DNA from: Arthrobacter mobilis
Lineage (GTDB): Bacteria; Actinomycetota; Actinomycetes; Actinomycetales; Micrococcaceae
Direction: 5' to 3'
Assembly: GCF_012395835.1 (NCBI RefSeq)
Contig: NZ_JAAZSQ010000001.1
Span: 1 to 64,000, forward strand
DNA: 64,000 nt
Shown here one piece after another: positions 34,387 through 45,173 of this stretch (positions within the stretch are counted from its first letter, which is position 1; each line of letters begins with the position of its first letter). Below the pieces are notes generated by a model. That model made no database searches. It saw nothing but the letters and a program-made list of their open reading frames with translations, and was not told the origin of the DNA. Made by a program: the position numbers and the translations under genes.

Positions 34387-35082
34387 ATGTCCTGGTTCAA
34401 GAATCTCTTCCGCAAGTCCCGCACTGCTGTGCCCGCACCGTCCGCTGCCTGCGCCGATCCGGCCCGCACCCCCCGGCATGCTGCCGCCCCGGCGGAGCGG
34501 CCCCTGCCCAGGATCGCCATTGTCACCGGCAGCACCCGCCCGGGCCGGGTAAGCAGTTCGGTGGCCGAATGGGTCCTCGCCCAGGCCTCCGCCCGCCAGG
34601 ACGCCAGCTTCGAACTGGTGGACATCAGCAGCTTCAATCTGCCGCTGCTGGACGAGCCGTCCCCGGCCGCCTACCAGGACTACCGGAACGAACACACCCG
34701 GGCCTTCTCCGCCCGGATCAGCGCCTTCGACGGCTTCGTCTTCGTCACCAGCGAGTACAACCACTCCGTCGGACCGGCCCTGACCAATGCGCTGTCCTTC
34801 CTGAACGCCGAGTTCACCAACAAGGCCGCCGGCATCGTTTCCTACGGTTCCATGGGCGGTGCCCGCGCCGCCGAGCACCTGCGCGGGGTCCTGTCCGAGC
34901 TGCAGGTCGCCCACGTGCGCAGCCAGGTCATGTTCAGCCTGTTCACCGACTTCGAGAACTTCACCGAATTCAGCCCGACCGAACAGAACGCCGGCACCCT
35001 GGCCCCGATGCTGGACCAGCTCGTGCCCTGGGCCAAGGGCTTCGCTGCGGTCCGCCGCGAATCCGCCGCCGTCAGCGTCTGA
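34387..35082 (+). CDS. NAD(P)H-dependent FMN reductase
   Basis: 231 residues. After a ~50-residue Pro/Ala-rich leader the flavodoxin-like domain starts IAIVTGSTRPGRVSSSVAEW, whose STRPGR loop binds the FMN phosphate; FVTSEYNHSVGPALTNAL is the family's second flavin-contact motif. Members are quinone, azo or chromate reductases. ATG 34387 lies 35 bases downstream of a strong promoter whose start-site region holds a MarR-type palindrome, implying induction by oxidants or quinones (inference). Confidence 0.88.
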   Translation: MSWFKNLFRKSRTAVPAPSAACADPARTPRHAAAPAERPLPRIAIVTGSTRPGRVSSSVAEWVLAQASARQDASFELVDISSFNLPLLDEPSPAAYQDYRNEHTRAFSARISAFDGFVFVTSEYNHSVGPALTNALSFLNAEFTNKAAGIVSYGSMGGARAAEHLRGVLSELQVAHVRSQVMFSLFTDFENFTEFSPTEQNAGTLAPMLDQLVPWAKGFAAVRRESAAVSV

Positions 35083-35166
35083 TCCGGACGCCCGTCCGGG
35101 GGGCCGGACCGGCCTTCGGGCGGGACATGTTTCCTGCACCACACCCGGACGTGCCAGACTTGGGCC

Positions 35167-36225
35167 ATGGCAGGCAGTGCAGGAAAAGAGACCGAGGTCC
35201 TGGAGAAGGCCGCACATATCGGGATGCGCCTCGAAGACCGCTGGCAGGCCTTCCGGGAGCGGCGGGCCCGCGGGCGCGGGGATGTGGCCCATGTCCTGCC
35301 GTTCACCGGCTACGGCACGGCCGGCTGGATCCGGGTCCTCGGGCGCGTGGTGGTGGCCCGCGAGGGAGCCTTCGAGCGCGGCCTGGTCTCCTCGAAGCTG
35401 GTGGCGGACGGCATCCGCGGGTGGCGCAATTTCATCAGTCCGCCGGTGGCCAACGCGAAAGTGACGGTGGAAGTCAACGGCGTGCGCCATGAAGCCGTCG
35501 CGGACCGCGGCGGAGTGGTGGATGCGCGGATCCAGGTGGAACTGCCCGAGGGCCGGAACACCGTGGTGCTCACCTGCGAGGACTCGGATCCGTCCGAGGC
35601 AGTGGTGCATATTTTTCCCCGGGACATCCGCTTCGGCGTGGTCTCCGACGTGGACGACACCGTCATGGTGACGGCGCTGCCGCGTCCGTTCCTGGCCGCT
35701 TGGAACACCTTCGTCCTGGACGAGCACGCGCGCACGGCCACGCCAGGCATGGCGGTGCTGATGGACCGGATCGCCCGGAGCAATCCGGGCTGCCCTGTGC
35801 TGTACCTGTCCACCGGGGCCTGGAACGTGGCGCAGACCCTGACCCGGTTCCTCTCCCGCAACCTGTATCCGGATGGTGCCCTGCTGCTGACGGACTGGGG
35901 ACCCACCCATGACCGCTGGTTCCGCAGCGGCCAGCAGCACAAGCAGGACGAGCTCGTCCGGCTGGCCCAGGAGTTCCCGCAGGTGAAGTGGCTGCTGATC
36001 GGCGACGACGGCCAGCACGACGAGGCCATCTATGCGGGGTTCGCCCGGCGCTTCCCGGAGCATGTGGCGGCCATTGCCATCCGGCAGCTCTCCACCCGGG
36101 AGGCCGTGCTGGCCGGCGGGCGCTCGCATGAACCGGCCAAGATGCCGGAAGTGCCATGGATCTATGCACCCGACGGGGCGGGCATCGCCCAGCAGCTGCG
36201 CGAACTGGGAATCCTCGCAGACTAG
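35167..36225 (+). CDS. App1-like (DUF2183) phosphatidate phosphatase-family protein
   Basis: 352 residues. The N-terminal ~150 residues form a beta-rich domain (HVLPFTGYGTAGWIRVLGRV). The catalytic HAD-like half begins VVSDVDDTVM, with the DxDxT nucleophile motif at 161-165, and includes LYLSTGAWN and LLIGDDGQHDEAIY, all matching App1/DUF2183. Yeast App1 dephosphorylates phosphatidic acid; bacterial roles are unproven. CAGACT at 35155-35160 lies six bases before the ATG, a possible leaderless start. It converges on an MFS gene two bases after its stop. Confidence 0.85.
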   Translation: MAGSAGKETEVLEKAAHIGMRLEDRWQAFRERRARGRGDVAHVLPFTGYGTAGWIRVLGRVVVAREGAFERGLVSSKLVADGIRGWRNFISPPVANAKVTVEVNGVRHEAVADRGGVVDARIQVELPEGRNTVVLTCEDSDPSEAVVHIFPRDIRFGVVSDVDDTVMVTALPRPFLAAWNTFVLDEHARTATPGMAVLMDRIARSNPGCPVLYLSTGAWNVAQTLTRFLSRNLYPDGALLLTDWGPTHDRWFRSGQQHKQDELVRLAQEFPQVKWLLIGDDGQHDEAIYAGFARRFPEHVAAIAIRQLSTREAVLAGGRSHEPAKMPEVPWIYAPDGAGIAQQLRELGILAD

Positions 36226-36229
36226 GCCG

Positions 36230-37864
36230 CTAACGCCGGGGGAGAAGCTGCCGCCGGCCCGGCAGCAGGCGCGCGGTGGCTACGCCGGCCAGCGAGGCCA
36301 GGGCCAGCACCACCAGGGACGTCTGCAGCGCGTCCAGCCTGGCCTGCACGCTGATGTTGACGGCGGAGGAGACCTGCTCCGGCGTGAGGTTCCAGGCCGA
36401 CCCGGAGAAGAACGTGTGCAGCGCACCGTTGGGGACGAAGGCGGCCGTGGCAGGATCCAGGGTCACATCCGGTGGCAGCGTGAAGCCCTGCCGGGCCACC
36501 AGGTTCCCGATATTGTCCAGGCCGGCGAGCAGGACGGTCCCGCCCAGCGCGGTGCCCAGGGCCGTGCCCAGAAAGGACGCCAGGCCGCGGACACTGCCGA
36601 TTTCCCCGGCCAGTTCCGGCTCGGCCGACACGGCCAGGAACGCACTGCCGAGCGAGAGTCCCAACCCGACGGCCACTCCGGTGGCCACCTGCCCCGCCGC
36701 CAACGCCGGACCGCCCCAGTCCACGGCGGCCGCGTAGGCCAGCAGCACCGTGCCGCCGCAGCCGAGCAGGTAAACGCAGGTCAGCAGGGATCTGGGCGGA
36801 ACATACCGCACCGCCGTGCCGGAGGCTGCCGCCGCCAGGAAGGTCGCCATCGCCAGCGGCATCAGCAGCAGGGCCGCCTGCACGGCGTCGTAGCCGAGCA
36901 CCGTCTGCGCGTACAGCAGCAGCAGGAAGCTGATGCCCCCGAAGAGCAGGTTCACTGCGACCAGGCAGACCAGCAGGGCCCTGCGCTCGGGAGAGGCGAG
37001 CACGGACGGGGCCAGCAGCGGGGCCCGGATCCGGGCCCCGCCCGGAAGCTGGGCCGCCTGCCGGATCGCCTGCTGGCGCGCCACGAACAGCTGCAGCACC
37101 AGCAGGCCGGCCAGCAGCATCGGCGGAGCCGGGGAGAGGCCCAGGAAACTGAACGGGGCATCGTGGGTCGCGGCCACGAACCCCCACACACCCATCTGGT
37201 TGACGGCGCCGATGACCAGGACCACGCCCAGGCAGGGCAGCAGCACGCTGGCGGCGTCGATGCTGTCGGTTTCCTGCGGCAGCGGCAGCCGGACCAGGCT
37301 GCCGCACAGCAGCGCCGCGACGGCCAGCACCCCGAGCAGCAGGAACGGGGCGCGCCAGCCGAGGGTGCTGATCAGCAGCCCGCCGAGCAGCAGTCCTAGG
37401 GTGGCGGCAAAACCGGTGGTGGCCGCCTGGATGGCGACGGCGGTGCTGCGCCGCCTGCCGTCGTAGGCGGCCTCCAGGATGGCCAGCCCGTTGGGCACCA
37501 GCAGGGCCGCCCCCACGCCGGCGACCATCTGGCCGGCGACCAGGACCGGGCCATTGATGGCCGCCGCGGTGATGAGCATGCCCACGGCATAGAGATTCAG
37601 GCCGAGCAGCTGGATCCGCACGGGGGAGAGCAGCGAGCTGAGCTTTGCGCCAGCCATGGCCAGGGCGGCCGCCAGCACGGAGTAGGTCACCAGGGCCAGC
37701 TGGACGATGGCCAGCGGTACCCGCAGGTCCCGGACGATGTCCCCCACGCCGATGCTCAGGACCGCGAAGTTCAGGACAATGGCGAAGCTGCCCAGGCAGA
37801 CCATGGCCAACGGCAGCCATCCGCGCCGGTCGGATCGGATTCCTGCTGCCGTTCGTGAGCTCAA
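36230..37864 (-). CDS. MFS transporter, DHA2-like drug-efflux type
   Basis: 544 residues with ~14 hydrophobic helices. The helix 2-3 loop is degenerate for motif A (AGAKLSSLLSPVRIQLLG), while the helix 5 region GFAATLGLLLGGLLI resembles antiporter motif C. The start is TTG 37864, with AGGGA four bases upstream. The large soluble loop near 450-490 (LPPDVTLDPATAAFVPNGAL) resembles the long extracytoplasmic loop of actinobacterial DHA2 pumps. Substrate unknown. Confidence 0.8.
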   Translation of the reverse strand: MSSRTAAGIRSDRRGWLPLAMVCLGSFAIVLNFAVLSIGVGDIVRDLRVPLAIVQLALVTYSVLAAALAMAGAKLSSLLSPVRIQLLGLNLYAVGMLITAAAINGPVLVAGQMVAGVGAALLVPNGLAILEAAYDGRRRSTAVAIQAATTGFAATLGLLLGGLLISTLGWRAPFLLLGVLAVAALLCGSLVRLPLPQETDSIDAASVLLPCLGVVLVIGAVNQMGVWGFVAATHDAPFSFLGLSPAPPMLLAGLLVLQLFVARQQAIRQAAQLPGGARIRAPLLAPSVLASPERRALLVCLVAVNLLFGGISFLLLLYAQTVLGYDAVQAALLLMPLAMATFLAAAASGTAVRYVPPRSLLTCVYLLGCGGTVLLAYAAAVDWGGPALAAGQVATGVAVGLGLSLGSAFLAVSAEPELAGEIGSVRGLASFLGTALGTALGGTVLLAGLDNIGNLVARQGFTLPPDVTLDPATAAFVPNGALHTFFSGSAWNLTPEQVSSAVNISVQARLDALQTSLVVLALASLAGVATARLLPGRRQLLPRR

Positions 37865-37997
37865 CTGATCCCTGGCCTTCCCCGTAGGTCCCAGGCAGTT
37901 TCCGGCCGCAGCGGCCGCTGCAGGGTTGGATAGCCAACATCATCCTCCGGAGCCCCATTCCGGACAAGAGGTGTGCCGGCGCCAGGGCGCTCCCGGG

Positions 37998-38351
37998 TCA
38001 GTTCCGGGATTCGGCGGGATCGTCCTGGAACAAGGTGAAGAACCGGTTGCCGGCGCCGGCATGCGTGCTGGGAATGAGCAGCTTCGAGTACTTGGCGCAC
38101 CAGACACCCCGTCCATCCGACTCGGCGGCGGCCCGGAGCACCGCCTCGAAGTCGTCGGAGTACATCAGCAGTGCCGGTGCCTCCCCGGGCTGGTCCGGGA
38201 CGCTGAGCTGGATGATGCCCAGCGCCGGCTCCAGATGGAGGCTGACATCCACCCATTCCTCGAAGGGACTGTCCGCGGCCCCCAGCCGTGCGGACCGGTC
38301 GGGTGTGGCCGGAGTGCCGTAATCATTTGAGACTGTGTTAATCATCTTCAT
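37998..38351 (-). CDS. Hypothetical protein
   Basis: 117 residues, mildly acidic, no signal peptide or membrane segment. A central stretch (WVDVSLHLEPALGIIQLSV, ALLMYSDDFEAVLRAAAES) looks like a small alpha/beta domain, and the C-terminus has AKYSKLLIPSTH. I recognise no family. TACAAC lies seven bases before the ATG, so the mRNA may be leaderless. It stands alone between the MFS gene and the CarD gene. Codon usage matches the neighbours. Confidence 0.6.
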   Translation of the reverse strand: MKMINTVSNDYGTPATPDRSARLGAADSPFEEWVDVSLHLEPALGIIQLSVPDQPGEAPALLMYSDDFEAVLRAAAESDGRGVWCAKYSKLLIPSTHAGAGNRFFTLFQDDPAESRN

Positions 38352-38467
38352 CCGCTGTGTTGTAGATCACATGGTGTGACGCGTTCCCACTATATGGTGC
38401 AGGACACAGAAATCCAAAAGGTGAACACAAGGCCAATCTCGGACGGCGGATCGGGCCGGCGCCCCGC

Positions 38468-38977
38468 TCAGCTGGCGGCGCGCTGTTCCGCCGGCTCGAA
38501 GATGCCCTCGATCAGGGCGCGGGCCGCAACCTCGTCGGTCTTCAGTGAGACGGCCAGTTCGGACACCAGGATCTGCATGGCCTCCTCGCGCTGGTGCTTC
38601 TCGCCGGCCGAGAGGTGCCCCGCCTGGGCGCGGCGGGTCAGGTCGCGGACCACTTCGCTGACCTGGAAGACGTCGCCGGTGGTGACCTTCGCCTGATTGG
38701 TCTTGAACCGCTGGGACCAGATTTCCTTGGGCGCCGCGGCCGGGACAGGCGAGCCCAGGATGCCGAGCACACGCTTGACACCGCGGCTGCCGATGGCGCG
38801 CCGGATGCCCACCTTGTCCGCGTTCGCGGCGGGCAGTTCGATCATCAGCCCGTTGTGGTGTACCTGGAGCCTGACGAATTTGGTCTCGACGGAATTGAAG
38901 GGACGGGTTTTCAGTTCGATGACAGTGACTGCGCCGTGGTGGGGGTAGACAAGGGTGTCGCCAACGTTCAGTTTCAT
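38468..38977 (-). CDS. CarD/CdnL-family RNA polymerase-binding regulator
   Basis: 169 residues. The N-terminal RNAP-interacting domain starts MKLNVGDTLVYPHHGAVTVI and the C-terminal helical DNA-binding domain has GDVFQVSEVVRDLTRRAQAG and LSAGEKHQREEAMQILVSEL. CarD stabilises open complexes at rRNA and housekeeping promoters. The sequence departs from the usual actinobacterial CarD start (MVFEVGETVVYPHHGA), so this may be a second, specialised CarD. It is divergent from a TetR gene across a 33-bp palindrome, which would place it under TetR control. Confidence 0.85.
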   Translation of the reverse strand: MKLNVGDTLVYPHHGAVTVIELKTRPFNSVETKFVRLQVHHNGLMIELPAANADKVGIRRAIGSRGVKRVLGILGSPVPAAAPKEIWSQRFKTNQAKVTTGDVFQVSEVVRDLTRRAQAGHLSAGEKHQREEAMQILVSELAVSLKTDEVAARALIEGIFEPAEQRAAS

Positions 38978-38995
38978 GCTTATAATTGCCCTTTC

Positions 38996-39028
38996 GTGCC
39001 AATATGGCAGATACTGCCATATTGGCAC
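38996..39028. promoter_or_regulatory. 33-bp palindromic operator between carD-like and TetR genes
   Basis: GTGCCAATATGGCAG (38996-39010) and CTGCCATATTGGCAC (39014-39028) are perfect 15-base arms around ATA. It lies 19 bases upstream of the CarD-family start codon and 70 bases before the TetR start, overlapping the expected promoters. It is the most perfect palindrome found in a non-terminator position. Confidence 0.75.
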
Positions 39029-39097
39029 GCCCATGACAAACGTGCGGTAGCCTTGATCTCCGAAGGCGAACACAGGGGCAAGCGGGGGGACGGCTGC

Positions 39098-39772
39098 ATG
39101 GCTGCGAGCGGGGCAGGAGATCCAACGACGGCGGCGGCAGGAGCCGCGTCCGGGCTGCGCGAGCGGCGCCGCCGACAGACGATGGCGGAAATCAGCGAGG
39201 CCGCCCTGCAGCTGTTCGAGGACCGGGGGCTGGAGGCAGCCACCGTGGAGGAGATTGCCGCAGCGGCGGGAGTCTCGCAGCGCACCTTCTTCCGCTACTT
39301 CGCCACCAAGGAGGATGCCGCACTCCCGGTGCACCGGGAGTTCGAGGATGCGGTCGAAGCGGCAGTGCAGCAGGCCGACCCGGACGCGGACCCCTGCACG
39401 GAGCTGGCAACGGTCTACCTGCGCGTCCTGCAGGACTTCGCGGACCACGCCTGCCCGGCCGCACAGCGGATGCTCCGGGTAAGCCGGCTGGTGCGGCGCG
39501 AACCGCTGCTGCGTTCGGCGCTGGTACGGCACGGGGCAGCCCGCAACTCCCGGCTGCTGCAGGCGCTTCAGGCCCGGTTCGGCCCTTCCGGGGCGGCTGA
39601 CCTGCAGCTGCGGGTGGCCGTGGAACTGTGCACCTCGCTGGCCCGGGCCGCCGTCGAAACGTGGGCCGAACGGCTCGAAGCCGGGCGCGAGGCCGTCCTG
39701 CCGGACATCTTCGCCGACGCGCAGCTCCTGGCGCAGCGGGGGCGCAGCGGGCACCTGCCCGCGGTACCCTAA
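39098..39772 (+). CDS. TetR/AcrR-family transcriptional regulator
   Basis: 224 residues. The HTH region is near 35-80 (VEEIAAAAGVSQRTFFRYFA), the rest a TetR_C-type helical domain. ATG 39098 has GGGGGGA upstream; the open frame extending far upstream runs through the palindrome and the antisense CarD gene and is not coding. It most likely binds the adjacent 33-bp palindrome, repressing itself and the CarD-family gene (inference). Its HTH is very similar to that of the TetR protein at 196-822. Confidence 0.9.
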   Translation: MAASGAGDPTTAAAGAASGLRERRRRQTMAEISEAALQLFEDRGLEAATVEEIAAAAGVSQRTFFRYFATKEDAALPVHREFEDAVEAAVQQADPDADPCTELATVYLRVLQDFADHACPAAQRMLRVSRLVRREPLLRSALVRHGAARNSRLLQALQARFGPSGAADLQLRVAVELCTSLARAAVETWAERLEAGREAVLPDIFADAQLLAQRGRSGHLPAVP

Positions 39773-39787
39773 GGCTTCGCGGGCCCG

Positions 39788-39818
39788 GCGCTGAACCGGC
39801 CCCGCGCCGGTTCAGCGC
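39788..39818. terminator. Hairpin terminator downstream of TetR gene
   Basis: GCGCTGAACCGGC (39788-39800) pairs with GCCGGTTCAGCGC (39806-39818) over a five-base loop. It follows the TetR stop and overlaps the end of the small minus-strand remnant, so it may act in both directions. Confidence 0.7.
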
Positions 39819-39994
39819 GGCCGGGCGGTCTGAAGGATGCGGAAGCTGCGGCCGGCCGGCGCGCCGTCACCGCCGGTGGTCAGGTCCCCGGCCTCAAGCC
39901 CGTAAGCGACGGCGGTGATCGCCCGTCCGTCGGCGTTGACCAGGGCCGCCTGCGGGCCGACGGCACGCAGCGGGCCCCGCACGGCCCGTTCCAC
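39812..39994 (-). pseudogene. Small minus-strand frame, probable gene remnant
   Basis: A GTG at 39994 gives 60 residues (start VERAVRGPLRAVG, then ALVNADGRAITAVAYGLEAG), and the frame stays open to 40096 with protein-like composition (KILALPGDLDVTAQA) but no start codon with a ribosome site. This suggests the 3' end of a deleted gene rather than an intact small gene. No family recognised. It ends inside the TetR terminator hairpin. Confidence 0.35.
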
Positions 39995-40361
39995 CGCCTG
40001 TGCCGTGACATCCAGGTCACCGGGCAGAGCAAGAATCTTACTACGACCGCGCCATTCCGGGCCCCGGTGCGCTGCTTCAGTTGTCCGCGGACGTAGTCAC
40101 CGGCCAGTTGTCCGCCCAGCGGATCAGTTTGTTGAACATGCTCGTGTCACGCCCCGGCGCGGCCTGGGCACCGGCCACGCCGGCTCCTGCGGTCCGTGGG
40201 CAGTCCCCTCGACCACGGTGCCACAACCCCGTCCCTCCACATCCACGTTCAGGGTGTGGCGCCTGCGCCCGTCCCGGACCGCAGCGGTCAGCAGGAAGCC
40301 ATTCCCTCGTGATCACCGGTTTCGTATTTGGTATTGGGAGGAAAATCAGGTCCTCACCGTG
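39995..40361. other. Non-coding scar between gene remnants
   Basis: No supportable gene. The stretch has an 11-base direct repeat CAGTTGTCCGC at 40078-40088 and 40105-40115, and an inverted pair CTGCGGTCCG (40187-40196)/CGGACCGCAG (40275-40284). A short minus-strand frame encodes MFNKLIRWADNWPVTTSADN at its end but has no context. Probably debris left by deletion or insertion events. Confidence 0.4.
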
Positions 40362-41306
40362 TCAGAGGGCCAGCATCGGCACCATCAGGGAGGTCAGGAA
40401 CAGCACCAGGGTGCAGCCGATGCGGTTGGTGATCGCGGCGAACGGCATCAGGTGCATGCGCTCGGAGGCGTTGAGGACCGAGACGTCGCCGGATCCGCCG
40501 ATGTCCGCCATGACGAGTCCGGGGACAATCGCCACTTCCACGAAGTTGAACTTCACCAGCCAGCCGATGATGCCGGAGGACAGGCCGGCCACGAGCACGC
40601 ACAGGAAGGTCAGGATGATGAAGGCCGGGTCGGCCAGGGAGACGAGGACCTCGTCGATCTTGATGTAGGCCAGGGAGACGCCTACCAGCAGGGCCGGGAC
40701 CGGCACGGCGTTGATGAGGTCGCCCCAGTCGGTGGCGGACTCCTCGAGGTCCTTGGGCAGCCAGCCGGTCAGCTTGAGGATCACCATGATGATGGCCCAG
40801 GCGTAGGGGTGCAGGAAAGTCAGGTGTGCCCCCACCAGCTCGCCGACCACGAAGATCACGGCGGCGAAGAGCAGGCCCTTGCCGAGGGTGATGTGCGTGG
40901 AGTGGGCGGCCTTCTTCGGCATCGACAGGTCCCGGCGGTCGCCCTTGACCCGGATCAGGTCGCCGTTGCCGTTGAACCCGGCGAACAGGGCCGGCCGGTT
41001 CTTGCCCAGGCCGTTGAGCAGGCCGGCGAAGATGATGCAGAAGACGTTGGCCAGCACGACGGCGGACATCAGGTCGCCCATGACGGCGGAGGCGTCCTGG
41101 CCGGTGTGGGCCGCGTACATCCCGGACATCGGCAGCGCGCCCAGGCCCAGGCCGCCGGCCATGATGGTCGCGGCGATGGTGCCCAGCACCGGGACCGCGA
41201 AGTGCGGGCCGGCCTTCACCAGCAGCGCCCGCGGCATGCCGAGGATGGAGCCGGCGTCGGGGCCCAGGGAAGGCCGGGCGTCTCCAATCACGGCACGCGC
41301 GCTCAC
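40362..41306 (-). pseudogene. 2-hydroxycarboxylate transporter (CitS/MaeN type), N-terminally truncated
   Basis: The 314 residues match the C-terminal two thirds of the 2HCT family: the first GGxG motif is at 51-60 (GGLGLGALPM), whereas intact CitS-like proteins (~445 residues) have it near 190. The second reentrant-loop region (GSGDVSVLNASERM) is present near the C-terminus. Helices I-IV are missing, and upstream sequence in any frame does not encode them. Family members exchange citrate or malate using Na+ or H+. The GTG at 41306 has no convincing ribosome site. I regard it as a 5'-truncated pseudogene. Confidence 0.7.
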
Positions 41307-41312
41307 GTCCTG

Positions 41313-41410
41313 TGCACCCGGGCCTCACATCCCACGCGACCGGGGCTCGCATTCCCCGCCCCGCACACGAAGTGCTTCGCCCCCCACGCACCGGGGCCTC
41401 ACCCTTCGCA
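41313..41410. repeat. Degenerate ~24-base direct repeats
   Basis: Three imperfect copies of a unit like GCACCGGGGCCTCACATTCC occur at about 41314-41333, 41334-41356 and 41385-41404. They lie exactly at the 5' breakpoint of the truncated transporter. They may mark a recombination scar. I see no transposase or integrase remnant. Confidence 0.4.
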
Positions 41411-41415
41411 GGCAA

Positions 41416-41481
41416 CTGGCGGTCGATGGATGATGCGGATCGGGCTGAAACCCCTTTCCGAAGGCATCCATTGACCGCCAG
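41416..41481. repeat. Long imperfect inverted repeat
   Basis: CTGGCGGTCGATGGATG (41416-41432) and CATCCATTGACCGCCAG (41465-41481) pair with one mismatch over 17 bases, spaced by 32. It lies just downstream of the ThDP enzyme gene (minus strand) and may terminate its transcript, or be a mobile-element end. Confidence 0.5.
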
Positions 41482-41535
41482 ATGGTGGGCAGTGGGTGAC
41501 GCGCCCCTGCACCCGATGGCGGGGGAAACTGCGCC

Positions 41536-43293
41536 TCAGCCCACCGGCAGCGGACGCGGCGCGGGCTGGGCGCCGGCCATCGACTCGGCCATGTACTCGG
41601 CGACCACGTCCTGGGAGATGGGCAGGTCCAGCACGAACACGCCCTCGGCACCGCGGGACACCCAGTCCTTGAGCGCGTCCAGGTCCTGCAGGCTGCGGGC
41701 CTTGACGCCCTCGGCACCGAAGGCCCGGCCCAGGGCGGCGAAGTCCACCTCCTCGATGAGCATGGCCGCCTCGTCCAGTCCGCGGGCGGCGTACTGGTGC
41801 AGCTCGGCACCATAGGCAGCGTCGTTGAACACGACCACCACGCCGCTGCGCGCCTGGCGCACGAAGCTCTCGAAGTCGGCCAGGGCCATCAGCCCGCCGC
41901 CATCGCCGGTCACCAGCACGGTGGTCCGCTCGGGGCGGGCCACCGCGGCACCCACGGCCGAGGGGAAGCCCAGCCCGATCGACTGGAACGCCGTGCCGAC
42001 GAACAGGTGGGAACGCGCATCCGGCACCGAGCACATCAGCGGGATCCAGCCAATGAAGTGTCCGCCGTCCTGCACGAACGTCCGCTCGCGGGGCAGGATG
42101 CCCTCCAGCGCCAGCGCCATCGTCCGCGGGTTCAGCCGGCCGTCCGGGGCCAGCCCGTCCTCCACGGAGCCATCCTCGCGCATGTCCTCCACACGCGGAG
42201 CCGCCGGCAGGGGCTGGCGGCCGCGCCAGCCGCCGTCGGGACGGCCGTTCTCCTGCGGGGTGGCGCCGAACGCCGCCGCCAGGGCCGCCAGTACGGCACC
42301 GGCGTCCGCGACGAGGAAGCGGTCCGTGCGCTCATGGCGCTGGCCGGCGCGGCGGTCCACCTGGAGCACGGTGGCGTCCCCGGACACCAGGGTGCCGTAG
42401 CGCATCTGGAACGGGTTCATGCCCGCTCCGACCACCAGCACGACGTCGGCCTGGCGCATGATCTCCACGCGCTCGAGCCGGGCGAAGCCGCCGGCGATGC
42501 CCAGATCGCCCTCGGGGCCGGCCACATTGCGGGCCATCACGGTGGTGGCGATGAAGGCACCCAGCCCGTCGGCCAGCCGGCGCAGGGCCTCGGGGGCCCC
42601 GGCGGAGTCGACGACGCCGCGGCCGGCAATGATTAGCGGCCTCTCGGCGCCGCGCAGCGCGGCGACCAGCGGCTCCAGTTCCGCGGCCGCCGGCGTGGCG
42701 GGGGCCGGCGTCGTGAGGTGCAGTGCTTCGGCCGGCTGCGTGACGGCCTGTACCGGGACCTCCACCAGGTCATACGGGATGGCGACGACGATCGGCCGGG
42801 ACTCCGCCGCGGCGCGGTCGTAGGCGTCACGGACCTGGGCGGCCGGGTCCTGGGCGTCCAGGCACACCGTCTCGACGCCGGCAGCGGCGGCCATGCCGAC
42901 CTGGTCGATATCGAAGAAGCGCGGCCCGGAGGCGGGTGCGTCGCCGACGATCAGGATCAGCGGGATGCGGGCGATGGCGGCCTCGGACAGGGCGGTGAGG
43001 GTGTTCGTGAACCCGGCGCCGTAGGTGACGGTGGCCGTGGCCGGCTTCCCCGACGCGCGGAAATACGCGTCCGCCGCGGCCACCGCGCCGGCCTCATGGC
43101 GCACGGTGACGAAGGGGAAGCCGGTGCTGGTCAGCTCGCTGATCAGATGGGCGTTGCCGTTGCCCATCAGCCCGAAGAGGACGGTGGCGCGCTCGCGCAC
43201 GACCCGTGCCACGGCCTGGGGGACGGTGGCGGTGGCCTCGGTAGCGGCGGTGGTGGCGGCGGTGTTCGCGGGGCGGTCTGCGACGGCGGTCAT
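41536..43293 (-). CDS. Thiamine-diphosphate-dependent enzyme (acetolactate synthase-like fold)
   Basis: 585 residues with the three ThDP domains. The catalytic glutamate is Glu67 (VRHEAGAVAAADAY); the cofactor motif begins TGDGGGLMALADFESFVRQA and is completed by FNDAAYGAE. No regulatory subunit adjoins, arguing against branched-chain biosynthesis. A role in decarboxylation or carboligation of an aromatic or hydroxy-acid-derived 2-keto acid is possible given the neighbouring LigM-like gene. ATG 43293 has GAGGAG upstream. It is divergent from the ligM-like gene; the second ThDP enzyme, at 10568-12247, is only distantly similar. Confidence 0.8.
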   Translation of the reverse strand: MTAVADRPANTAATTAATEATATVPQAVARVVRERATVLFGLMGNGNAHLISELTSTGFPFVTVRHEAGAVAAADAYFRASGKPATATVTYGAGFTNTLTALSEAAIARIPLILIVGDAPASGPRFFDIDQVGMAAAAGVETVCLDAQDPAAQVRDAYDRAAAESRPIVVAIPYDLVEVPVQAVTQPAEALHLTTPAPATPAAAELEPLVAALRGAERPLIIAGRGVVDSAGAPEALRRLADGLGAFIATTVMARNVAGPEGDLGIAGGFARLERVEIMRQADVVLVVGAGMNPFQMRYGTLVSGDATVLQVDRRAGQRHERTDRFLVADAGAVLAALAAAFGATPQENGRPDGGWRGRQPLPAAPRVEDMREDGSVEDGLAPDGRLNPRTMALALEGILPRERTFVQDGGHFIGWIPLMCSVPDARSHLFVGTAFQSIGLGFPSAVGAAVARPERTTVLVTGDGGGLMALADFESFVRQARSGVVVVFNDAAYGAELHQYAARGLDEAAMLIEEVDFAALGRAFGAEGVKARSLQDLDALKDWVSRGAEGVFVLDLPISQDVVAEYMAESMAGAQPAPRPLPVG

Positions 43294-45125
<1,832 letters not shown>

Positions 45126-45126
45126 A

Positions 45127-45167
45127 CCGGCAGGCGGCAGGTGCCCCGGGCACCTGCCGCCTGCCGG
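45127..45167. terminator. Bidirectional hairpin terminator between ligM- and metF-like genes
   Basis: A perfect 19-bp stem (45127-45145 with 45149-45167) has a three-base CCG loop, two bases after the ligM-like stop codon and just before the metF-like stop on the other strand. There is no T-run. Confidence 0.8.
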
Positions 45168-45173
45168 GCGGGC

